Assembly (NCBI GenBank): GCA_004357005.1
Contig: SMWH01000084.1
Coordinates: 1-14,345 of the forward strand
Reading direction: 5' to 3'
Length of the DNA: 14,345 nt
Origin: Gammaproteobacteria bacterium
GTDB taxonomy: Bacteria > Pseudomonadota > Gammaproteobacteria > SMWH01
A program made the position numbers and the translations under genes. This document shows, piece after piece, positions 7,092-13,560 of this stretch (position 1 is the stretch's first letter; every line of letters begins with the position of its first letter). A model generated the notes under the pieces. The model saw only the letters and a program-made list of their open reading frames with translations, searched no databases and was not told the origin of the DNA.

Positions 7092-9565
7092 GCGGCTTGC
7101 GTGCCTTTGTCGTCCGTCGAGATCCGCGAAGCACCCAGTTCCGATGGTTCGAATTCGTCCACTGCGATCACGTCCGCCACTGCGATTTCCGCATCCAGCA
7201 ACTGGCGGACCTCCGCTTCGCCAAGCACATCGGCAGCAACCGCGGCTTTCAACTGCGTCCTGAGATCGGCGCCGACAGCGAACTCGAATTCCTGTTTTCG
7301 ATGCGCCTTGTGTACCCTGGCTTCCAGCACTTCCGCGTCGATTACCTTGCGGAAAGTCTGTTCCATCATTCCGATCGGATTATTGGGCTGTGCCGTGGTA
7401 TAGAGCCTCGTTCCCAGGGTGTCGCGGATGTCGCCGGGTTGCATCAGCGAACTCGCCAGCAGATGGTCCCTGCGATCGCCGGGCACTCGCTGATGGCGCC
7501 CGAAGGGAAAAACCAGCGCGCGCAGACTCCAGGCAACCGTCTTGACCGGGAAGTTCGAAAGGAAACCGTCCAGTGCATCCTGGATTTTGACCAACGCGTA
7601 CTCGCAACACCATGCCGTGACGACTTCCTCGCCAACCGGACGCCCGGCGTCTTCGAAACGTTTGAGCACTGTGCTGCCGATATACAACCAGCTCAACACG
7701 TCACCGAGACGGGCAGAGAGGCGTTCCCTTCTCTTCAAGCTGCCACCCAGCACGCCCATTGCCGTATCCGAGCACAACGCCAGCACGGCGCTGTAGCGAC
7801 TGAACTGACGGTAGTATCGGGAAAACGGGCCACGCCGGGGCACGGAAGCCAGATGCCCGCCGCTCAAACCGAGTAACAACGATCGCACCCCATTGCTCAG
7901 CGCAAAACCCAAATGACCAAAGAAGGCCGGGTCGAACGCCTCCAGACCGCGGACCTCGTCGTCATCAAACGCCGCTTCCATCTCGCGCAAAACGAAGGGA
8001 TGACACCGGATCACGCCCTGCCCGAAGATGATCATGTTGCGGGTCAGAATGTTGGCGCCCTCCACCGTGACGTTGATGGGCGCACCCTGCCAGTTGCGGC
8101 CGAGATAATTGTTGGGTCCCAGCATGATGCCCTTGCCGCCATGCACATCCATGGCGTCCTGCATCACCTGCCGTCCCATTTCGGTCACGTGGTATTTGGC
8201 GATAGCGCCGGGCACCGCGGGTGACTCACCCAGATCCACCGCACCCGCCGTCATGCGCCGCGTGCTGTCCATCAACCACACGCGGCCCAGGATGCGCGCG
8301 AGGACCTCCTCCACGCCCTCGAAACGTCCCACGGGCACGTTGAACTGCCGGCGGATGCGCGCGTAGGCGCCGCTCGCCCAGGCCGCGGATAGCGCAGCAC
8401 CGGTGGACGTCGATGGAAGCGAAATCGCTCTTCCGACGGACAAGCACTCCACCAGCATGCGCCAACCGCTTCCCGCCATCTTCGGCCCGCCGATAATGGA
8501 CTCCAGCGGAACGAAAACGTCCTTGCCCCGCACCGGTCCGTTCTGAAACGGGACGTCCAGAGGCATTTGCCGGGTACCCGCCTCCACTCCCTTCGCACCC
8601 CGGGGAATCAAGGCCAGGGTGATCCCCAGATCCTTGCGGTTGCCGAGCAAACGATCCGGGTCATATAACTGGAACGCCAACCCGATCAACGTGGCCACGG
8701 GGGCCAGGGTGATATAACGCTTGTCGAAGGTGAGGCGCATGCCAAGTACTTCCTCACCTTCCCACTTGCCCTTGCAGATGATGCCGAAATCGGGAATGGA
8801 GGTAGCGTCGGACCCCGCGGTAGGGCCGGTCAGCGCAAAACAGGGAATCTCCTCGCCCTTCGCCAGTCTCGGCAAGTAATGATCTTTCTGCTGCTGCGTC
8901 CCATAACGATGCAGCAACTCAGCCGGTCCCAGCGAGTTGGGTACGGAAACCGTGGCGCTCACGGTCGTATTACGGCTCGCCAGCTTGACCAGCACTTCCG
9001 AATGCGCCAGCGCCGAGAACCCAAGCCCGCCGTATTTCTTCGGAATAATCATCCCGAAAAAACCGTTGTCGCGTATGTAGCGCCACATGCGCTCGGGCAA
9101 ATCCTGGAGCTGGTGGTTGATCTCCCATTCGTCCACCATCGAACAGAGTTCTTCGACCGGGCCGTCCAGGAATGCCTGCTCCTCTTCGCTGAGCTGCCCG
9201 ACGGGAATGCTCAACAACTTCTTCCAGTCGGGTTTTCCGCTGAACAGATCGCCTTCCCACCAGACCGTACCCGCTTCCAGCGCCACCTGCTCGGTCTCGG
9301 AGAGCCGGGGGAGAATTTTGCGGAATAACACCAGAACCGGCGCGCTCAAATAACGGCGACGCAACGGGGTCACATTGAGCATTACCGCGACCGGCAGGAA
9401 TAACAGCCAACCCACGACGGGCAGCCAGTTGGGCGTCGCGGCGGACAACGAACAGGCGACCAGCGCGCCCGCGCTGGCCAGCGTCCAGGCCCAAAGCGGC
9501 CAGCGCAGAAACGCGAATACCAGCGTGATCGTGAGAAACAGCAATAACCAGGCAAAAACAATCAC
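7088..9565 (-). CDS. fadE: Long-chain acyl-CoA dehydrogenase, FadE type
   Basis: An 825-residue FAD-dependent acyl-CoA dehydrogenase that catalyses the first step of beta-oxidation, acyl-CoA to trans-2-enoyl-CoA. Length and sequence follow E. coli FadE (about 814 aa) rather than the ~400-residue family. The N-terminus holds two or three hydrophobic segments (residues ~1-65). Shared blocks include GTVWWEGDLFSGKPDWKKL, QAFLDGPVEE, GMIIPKKYGGLGFSA, IPCFALTGPTAGSDA, KRYITLAPVATLIGLAF, FQNGPVRGKDVFVP and GGPKMAGSGWRMLVECLSVG. The catalytic base is Glu502 in VTVEGANILTR. A C-terminal domain specific to the long FadE type follows (AVLGGSLKRRERLSARLGDVLS). The start is GTG, with GGAGGAG seven bases upstream (minus strand, 9573-9579). 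It follows the hydrolase gene, from which an inverted-repeat element separates it. Confidence 0.97.
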   Translation of the reverse strand: MIVFAWLLLFLTITLVFAFLRWPLWAWTLASAGALVACSLSAATPNWLPVVGWLLFLPVAVMLNVTPLRRRYLSAPVLVLFRKILPRLSETEQVALEAGTVWWEGDLFSGKPDWKKLLSIPVGQLSEEEQAFLDGPVEELCSMVDEWEINHQLQDLPERMWRYIRDNGFFGMIIPKKYGGLGFSALAHSEVLVKLASRNTTVSATVSVPNSLGPAELLHRYGTQQQKDHYLPRLAKGEEIPCFALTGPTAGSDATSIPDFGIICKGKWEGEEVLGMRLTFDKRYITLAPVATLIGLAFQLYDPDRLLGNRKDLGITLALIPRGAKGVEAGTRQMPLDVPFQNGPVRGKDVFVPLESIIGGPKMAGSGWRMLVECLSVGRAISLPSTSTGAALSAAWASGAYARIRRQFNVPVGRFEGVEEVLARILGRVWLMDSTRRMTAGAVDLGESPAVPGAIAKYHVTEMGRQVMQDAMDVHGGKGIMLGPNNYLGRNWQGAPINVTVEGANILTRNMIIFGQGVIRCHPFVLREMEAAFDDDEVRGLEAFDPAFFGHLGFALSNGVRSLLLGLSGGHLASVPRRGPFSRYYRQFSRYSAVLALCSDTAMGVLGGSLKRRERLSARLGDVLSWLYIGSTVLKRFEDAGRPVGEEVVTAWCCEYALVKIQDALDGFLSNFPVKTVAWSLRALVFPFGRHQRVPGDRRDHLLASSLMQPGDIRDTLGTRLYTTAQPNNPIGMMEQTFRKVIDAEVLEARVHKAHRKQEFEFAVGADLRTQLKAAVAADVLGEAEVRQLLDAEIAVADVIAVDEFEPSELGASRISTDDKGTQAA

Positions 9566-9588
9566 CTCAAATCTCCTCCATCAAAACC

Positions 9589-9690
9589 GAAAAACGGGAC
9601 AGCTTCGTTTTTTTCAGACTGGATCAGAAGTGCCTTCACGGGCGACCGCCCTGTCTCCGGGTTTCAGAAAACGAAGCTGTCCCGTTTTTC
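9589..9690. repeat. 102-bp element with perfect 23-bp terminal inverted repeats (REP/MITE-like)
   Basis: Positions 9589-9611 (GAAAAACGGGACAGCTTCG then TTTT) and 9668-9690 are exact reverse complements over 23 bp, with 56 bp between them. The arms carry a GGGACAG core like the repeats at 13252-13467. The element straddles the 3' end of the hydrolase gene: the last ~16 codons and the stop at 9636-9638 lie inside it. No target-site duplication is obvious. As RNA from the minus strand it would form a strong long-loop hairpin between the hydrolase and fadE reading frames. Confidence 0.85.
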
Positions 9691-10520
9691 ATGAAATCCA
9701 CGATGACCTCGTTGAAATCGTTGTTGCTGTCGCCCACCACCATGTGATGAGCGTCATCCACGACGACATGTCGCGCGTGGGGAACGGCGGACATGAATTC
9801 ATCGATGGTTTCTTCTGACACGACGTCGCTGTGCTTTCCGCTCACCAGCATGACGGGTACCCGAACATTTTCAGCAGCTGCCAGGAAGCGTTCATGACAT
9901 TCCGCGCTGGCCCGGGACTCTTCGCTGAGCATGCGCGGATCCCAGTGCCATCGCCAACGACCGTCCGCATCCTGATCGAGATAGCGGACAAGGCCGGCGG
10001 TATCCCTTTGCCGCCGGCGGTGAGGCAGAAACTCCGCGATGGCCTGTCCGGCGCTTTCCAGGCTGGGAAAGCCGTCAGGCGCGGCGCGCATGAAAGCGAG
10101 AATCCTTTCGACGCCAGCCACCTCGAAGCGCGGCGTGATATCAACCAACACCAGGGCGCTGGTCAACGATTCCCCGGACTCCCCTTCCACCAGCAAGGCG
10201 GCCAGTCCGCCCAGAGAAGCCCCGATGATCGCGGGCCGGCCCGGCAGCGTCGCCAGCATTTCCCGGACGTCGGTGACGAAATGATCCAACAGGTACTTGC
10301 CGTCGGCCGCGTGTTCGCTTTCCCCGTGCCCACGAGCGTCGATGGCCAGCACATAAAAGCCGGCATCAACCAGCATCGAAGCCGTTTCATCCCAGGCATG
10401 GCGTGTCTGACCAAAGCCATGCAAAAGGAGAACACACGGCTCCACGGCTTTGCCCCAGACCGCCCCACGCAGGGTCAATCCGTCGGGCATCTTCAGTGCG
10501 ACGGGGTGGTTCATCCTCAT
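9636..10520 (-). CDS. Alpha/beta hydrolase
   Basis: A 294-residue alpha/beta-hydrolase-fold enzyme, probably an esterase, lactonase or thioesterase; the substrate is unknown. From the ATG at 10520 the fold's landmarks are: LLLHGFGQTRHAWDE (oxyanion-hole HG, 34-35), AIDARGHGES (61-68), nucleophile elbow IIGASLGGLAAL (Ser102), ALVLVDITPRF, acid MLVSGKHSDVV (Asp232), and the catalytic His in DDAHHMVVGDSNNDF (258 or 259). The normal fold ends near VIVDFMKN. The final residues GTASFSETRRQGGRP are encoded by an inverted-repeat element and look acquired. The start is uncertain. The frame is open upstream with a Met at 10667, which would add 49 Arg-rich residues and would begin almost at the predicted transcription start. 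A Met at 10514 is also possible, and none has a good ribosome-binding site. Confidence 0.88.
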   Translation of the reverse strand: MRMNHPVALKMPDGLTLRGAVWGKAVEPCVLLLHGFGQTRHAWDETASMLVDAGFYVLAIDARGHGESEHAADGKYLLDHFVTDVREMLATLPGRPAIIGASLGGLAALLVEGESGESLTSALVLVDITPRFEVAGVERILAFMRAAPDGFPSLESAGQAIAEFLPHRRRQRDTAGLVRYLDQDADGRWRWHWDPRMLSEESRASAECHERFLAAAENVRVPVMLVSGKHSDVVSEETIDEFMSAVPHARHVVVDDAHHMVVGDSNNDFNEVIVDFMKNGTASFSETRRQGGRP

Positions 10521-10663
10521 CAGGGTATTGCCAGGTCCGATGCTGCCGAAAAAGCGCCGGCCACGGCGCCCGCATGATGCAAGCGCCGTGGACCTGGCTT
10601 CACCCCCGGCAGGGCCTGTGCATGACCGTGTCAGGCGAACCGGACCAGCTTCCCGGACCGGCT

Positions 10664-10681
10664 CCATACGCCTCAGTATGG
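10664..10681. promoter_or_regulatory. TetR operator site 1
   Basis: CCATAC-GCCTCA-GTATGG is a perfect inverted repeat with 6-bp arms and a 6-bp centre. It covers the -10 of the hydrolase promoter. The 20 bp from 10664 match the 20 bp from 10701 at 16 positions. Binding by the adjacent TetR protein is inferred from position and symmetry. Confidence 0.65.
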
Positions 10682-10703
10682 TTTGAGGGCATCCCATTGT
10701 CAA
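10675..10703 (-). promoter_or_regulatory. Sigma70-type promoter of the hydrolase gene
   Basis: Reading the minus strand, TTGACA (10703-10698, perfect -35) is followed by exactly 17 bp and then CATACT (10680-10675, 4 of 6 to TATAAT). The predicted start is near 10668. The -10 lies inside the first ATAC-N6-GTAT operator. The -35 shares bases with the -35 of the divergent TetR promoter. Confidence 0.65.
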
Positions 10704-10725
10704 TACGCCAGCGTATGGTTAGACT
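10697..10725 (+). promoter_or_regulatory. Sigma70-type promoter of the TetR regulator gene
   Basis: TTGTCA (10697-10702, 5 of 6) and TAGACT (10720-10725, 4 of 6) are separated by exactly 17 bp. The ATG at 10732 is the seventh base after the -10, where transcription would begin, so the mRNA may be leaderless. No ribosome-binding site is present between promoter and ATG. Confidence 0.6.
10701..10720. promoter_or_regulatory. TetR operator site 2
   Basis: This site contains ATACGC-CA-GCGTAT (10703-10716), a perfect inverted repeat of the same ATAC-N6-GTAT form as site 1, offset by 37 bp. It fills the spacer between -35 and -10 of the TetR promoter, so occupancy should block transcription of the regulator. 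Confidence 0.7.
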
Positions 10726-10731
10726 CGATTC

Positions 10732-11298
10732 ATGGCCTCCGCGGCGGAAAACAAGCGTCTGTCGGCCCGGGATTGGGCGGACGCCGCACTGGACGCGATT
10801 GCCCGCGGCGGCATCGGAGCCGTTTCCGTGGAACCCCTGGCCCGCCAACTGGGCGTCACCAAGGGCAGCTTCTACTGGCATTACGCGAACCGCGAAGCCC
10901 TGCTCGTCGCAGCCCTGGAATTGTGGGTCCAGGAGATCGAGACGCTGGCAGCCGCCGCCCGGGAGGTCCTGGAACCCCGGCAACGGGTTCTGGACACCTT
11001 CCGTCTGGCCAGCGGCAGACACAGGGCCCACTCAGCCTATGCAACGCTGGCGGCCCACGCGGACCACCCCCTTGTTCGCCCGGCGCTGGAGCAGGTGGCC
11101 CGACGCCGAATGGATGACATGACCCAGGCCTATCGCGACCTGGGGCTGGACGCGGACACGGCCAGGCAGCGTGCCCAGTTGTCGTTTTCCGCTTATCTGG
11201 GCTTCATGACCCTGCTCCGGCACCTGCCCCACGATTCCATGACCGCGGAAGCCTACGAGCACTATTTCGAGCACGTGGCCGCGACACTGGTTCCCTAG
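10732..11298 (+). CDS. TetR/AcrR family transcriptional regulator
   Basis: A 188-residue one-component regulator. The N-terminal DNA-binding domain shows the TetR pattern: an ARDWADAALDAIARGGIGAVSVE helix, then the helix-turn-helix LARQLGVTKGSFYWHYANREALLVAALELW (residues ~36-65). The rest is the helical ligand-binding domain, with no recognisable specificity. It is divergent from the alpha/beta hydrolase, and two symmetric operators sit in the shared promoter region. It therefore probably represses both itself and the hydrolase, and perhaps fadE and the META gene if these are read from the hydrolase promoter. The inducer is unknown; an acyl-CoA or hydrolase substrate would fit but is inference. 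Confidence 0.93.
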   Translation: MASAAENKRLSARDWADAALDAIARGGIGAVSVEPLARQLGVTKGSFYWHYANREALLVAALELWVQEIETLAAAAREVLEPRQRVLDTFRLASGRHRAHSAYATLAAHADHPLVRPALEQVARRRMDDMTQAYRDLGLDADTARQRAQLSFSAYLGFMTLLRHLPHDSMTAEAYEHYFEHVAATLVP

Positions 11299-11399
11299 TC
11301 CCTGGCAACGCCGTGTCTGCGGTTTCGAGCCGTTACGCCACCGATCCCGGAAACACCGTTTTCTCCGCTTTTGCCGCTGGTTTTTGTTCCGGTCGCGGG

Positions 11400-11405
11400 T
11401 ATACT
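11400..11405 (+). promoter_or_regulatory. Possible -10 element upstream of pckG
   Basis: TATACT (5 of 6 to consensus) lies 75 bases before the pckG ATG, in a gap of 181 bases after the TetR gene. The sequence at the ideal -35 position (CTGGTT) is poor, so the promoter may need an activator. The leader downstream contains a weak hairpin, TCGCT...AGCGA, near 11427-11445. I see no other signal in this gap. Confidence 0.4.
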
Positions 11406-11479
11406 TTGGCCCTTTTTTCGGGGTTCGCTCCCAGGGGAAGCGAGGCCCGGAACTGCCAGGAAAAGCCCAAGGGTAAGCA

Positions 11480-13246
11480 ATGAGCATGTCGCCTAATACC
11501 TCGCCCGGCACATCCAATGCGGCGCTTCAGCAGTGGGTAGAAGAAGTCGCCGCCCACGCCCAGCCGGACAACATCCACTGGTGTGACGGCTCGGAGGTCG
11601 AAAACCGCCAACTCATCGAGAAAATGCTCGATAGCGGTGATTTTCTCGAATTCAATCAGGACACGCATCCCAATTGTTACCTGCATCGGTCCGATCCCAC
11701 GGACGTGGCCCGGACTGAGCACCTGACTTTCGTTTGCACCCGCAACGAAGATGACGCCGGACCCAATAACAACTGGATGGACCCCGCGGACGCCCACAAG
11801 AAAGTCGATGCGCTTTTCGACGGCGCCATGAAGGGGCGCACCTTGTATGTGGTGCCCTATTGCATGGGGCCGATCGATTCACCGCTGTCGCGCTGCGGCG
11901 TGGAAATCACCGACAGCCCCTACGTGGTTGTGAACATGCGCCTCATGACGCGCATGGGCAAATCTGCCCTGGAACGCATCGAACGCGAGGGCTCTTTTGT
12001 CCGTGGCCTGCACTCACTGGGTGACCTGGACCCGAAGCGCCGATTCATCATGCACTTCCCCGAGGAACTGACGATCAAGAGCATCGGTTCGGGGTACGGG
12101 GGCAACGCCCTGCTGGGCAAGAAATGTCACGCCCTGCGTCTCGCCAGCTGGCAGGCGCGTGATGAAGGCTGGCTGGCCGAGCATATGCTCATCATGGGCG
12201 TCGAGAATCCCGAGGGCGAGATTTTTTATGTCGCCGGCGCCTTTCCGTCCGCTTGCGGCAAAACCAACCTGGCCATGCTGATCCCGCCCGCGTCATACAA
12301 GGGCTGGAGGATCTGGACGGTGGGTGACGACATCGCTTGGATGCGCCTCGGCGACGACGGGCGCCTGTGGGCCATCAACCCGGAAGCCGGTTTTTTTGGT
12401 GTGGCGCCGGGTACCAGTCGCAAGACCAATGCCAACGCGCTGGCCATGCTGCATCACGACGCCATTTTCACCAACGTGGCGGTCAACGCCGACAACCAGC
12501 CCTTCTGGGAAGGTATGGCCGACGATGTGCCGGTGACCGACTGGCGCGGGCGACCCTACGAGGCCAGCAACGGCCCGGCGGCGCACCCGAACTCGCGGTT
12601 CACCGTTTCGATCAAACAGTGTCCGACCTACTCGGATCAGACCGAGGCGCCGACAGGCGTGCCGATTTCCGCCATCCTATTCGGCGGGCGCCGCGCGGGA
12701 ACCGTGCCGCTGGTGGTGGAAGCCCGGGACTGGGCGCACGGCGTGATGATGGGCGCCGCAATGACCTCGGAAACCACCGCTGCCGCCACCGGCGAAGTCG
12801 GGGTCGTGCGCCGCGACCCCATGGCGATGAAACCTTTTTGTGGATATCACTACGGCGACTACTGGGCGCACTGGCTCAGCTTCGGAGACAAATCCCACAA
12901 GTTGCCGAAGATTTTTACTGTCAACTGGTTCCGTCGCGACGCCGCTGGCGACTTCATGTGGCCCGGTTTTGGCGATAACCTGCGTGTGCTGCAGTGGGTG
13001 ATCGAACGCACTCACGGAAACGGCGATGCGGTGGAAACGCCCATCGGCTTTGTCCCCGCCAACGACGCCATCAATACCACCGACCTGGATGTGTCCGAGC
13101 AGACTATCGCGGAACTGACCTCGGTAAGCGGGGATGAGTGGCGTGCGGAGATGCGGAGCCTGGCGGAATATTTCGAGTCCTATGGTGATCGCGTACCTGC
13201 CGCTCTGTGGAACGAACAGCGCCGCACCGCCGACGCCCTGAAATAA
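11480..13246 (+). CDS. pckG: Phosphoenolpyruvate carboxykinase (GTP)
   Basis: A 588-residue cytoplasmic enzyme converting oxaloacetate plus GTP to phosphoenolpyruvate, CO2 and GDP, the entry step of gluconeogenesis. The GTP class is shown by the P-loop with its hyper-reactive cysteine, AFPSACGKTNLAMLIP (Cys259, Lys261). Further family blocks are VVPYCMGPIDSPLSRCGVEI, HSLGDLDPKRRFIMHFPEE, SGYGGNALLGKKCHALRLAS, VGDDIAWMRL (metal-site Asp region), INPEAGFFGVAPGTS, ILFGGRRAGTVPLV, PFCGYHYGDYWAHWL and KIFTVNWFRRDAAGDFMWPGFGDNLRVLQWV. Length is normal for the class. The sequence AAGGG at 11469-11473 is a good ribosome-binding site six bases before the ATG. Most proteobacteria use the ATP-type enzyme, so the GTP type is a modest taxonomic clue. 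Confidence 0.97.
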   Translation: MSMSPNTSPGTSNAALQQWVEEVAAHAQPDNIHWCDGSEVENRQLIEKMLDSGDFLEFNQDTHPNCYLHRSDPTDVARTEHLTFVCTRNEDDAGPNNNWMDPADAHKKVDALFDGAMKGRTLYVVPYCMGPIDSPLSRCGVEITDSPYVVVNMRLMTRMGKSALERIEREGSFVRGLHSLGDLDPKRRFIMHFPEELTIKSIGSGYGGNALLGKKCHALRLASWQARDEGWLAEHMLIMGVENPEGEIFYVAGAFPSACGKTNLAMLIPPASYKGWRIWTVGDDIAWMRLGDDGRLWAINPEAGFFGVAPGTSRKTNANALAMLHHDAIFTNVAVNADNQPFWEGMADDVPVTDWRGRPYEASNGPAAHPNSRFTVSIKQCPTYSDQTEAPTGVPISAILFGGRRAGTVPLVVEARDWAHGVMMGAAMTSETTAAATGEVGVVRRDPMAMKPFCGYHYGDYWAHWLSFGDKSHKLPKIFTVNWFRRDAAGDFMWPGFGDNLRVLQWVIERTHGNGDAVETPIGFVPANDAINTTDLDVSEQTIAELTSVSGDEWRAEMRSLAEYFESYGDRVPAALWNEQRRTADALK

Positions 13247-13251
13247 CGGAT

Positions 13252-13410
13252 GGGGACAGTTCCCCCATTACGAAAAGGGGACCGAAAAGGGGACAGTCCC
13301 CCTATTTCCAGGATGCCTTTGTCAGCGTGGTGGCACCCGGGGAAATAGGGGGACTGTCCCCTTTTCGGTCCCCTTTTCGGTCCCCTTTTCGTAATGGGGG
13401 GACTGTCCCC
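13252..13410. repeat. Large REP-like palindrome downstream of pckG
   Basis: The left arm (13252-13309, 58 bp) starts GGGGACAGTTCCCCCATTAC and ends in CCCCCTATTTCC. The right arm (13341-13410, 70 bp) is its reverse complement, with one mismatch and one additional 12-bp unit GGTCCCCTTTTC. The loop is 31 bp (13310-13340). Each arm itself contains GGGGACAGTCCCC-type sub-palindromes. It starts six bases after the pckG stop codon, so the transcript would end in a very stable hairpin that could stabilise the 3' end or impede readthrough. The type resembles REP elements scattered in gammaproteobacterial genomes; no transposase is present here. Confidence 0.9.
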
Positions 13411-13467
13411 TTTTCGTACTGTCCCTTTTCGTAATGGGGGAACTGGCCCCATTTGGGAACTGCCCCC
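13403..13467. repeat. Degenerate extra copies of the GGGACAG/CTGTCCC repeat
   Basis: Beyond the main palindrome the motif continues in broken form: CTGTCCCCTTTTCG, then CTGTCCCTTTTCGTAATGGG, then GGGAACTGGCCCC and GGGAACTGCCCCC. They look like partial, decayed direct copies of the right arm. From here to the sigma-factor promoter (13468-13520) I see nothing else. Confidence 0.75.
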
Positions 13468-13510
13468 GCGGCGGTTTCATTGGCCTCGCTGGCCCCCAGC
13501 CGGCAGCCAA

Positions 13511-13552
13511 CGTTTAAACGGCATTTAAACCTTTTGCCCCCGGGAGCGTATC
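13511..13552 (+). promoter_or_regulatory. Possible ECF-type promoter of the sigma factor gene
   Basis: AAC at 13528-13530 and CGT at 13547-13549 are separated by exactly 16 bp, the core spacing of many ECF sigma promoters (AAC at -35, CGT at -10). This would fit autoregulation by the sigma factor encoded just downstream. The perfect palindrome CGTTTAAACG (13511-13520) and a second TTTAAAC (13524-13530) lie just upstream or overlap. The three-base motifs are short, so chance agreement is possible. Confidence 0.4.
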
Positions 13553-13560
13553 TTATAGAC

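Noticed and set aside
9589..9690. Classical intrinsic terminator after the hydrolase
   Set aside because: The stem is strong, but the loop is 56 bases and the T-run is part of the paired stem. Read on either strand it looks more like a mobile or REP-type element, though it may still impede transcription.
9831..10577. A 248-codon plus-strand frame opposite the alpha/beta hydrolase
   Set aside because: Its translation shows no fold or motif, while the minus strand encodes a complete catalytic triad.
13252..13410. CRISPR array
   Set aside because: The repeats are nested palindromes and short tandem units without regular unique spacers, and no cas gene is present.
13453..13560. N-terminal 36-codon extension of the sigma factor
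   Set aside because: The stretch overlaps repeat remnants and the likely ECF promoter, and its residues do not resemble a sigma factor N-terminus.
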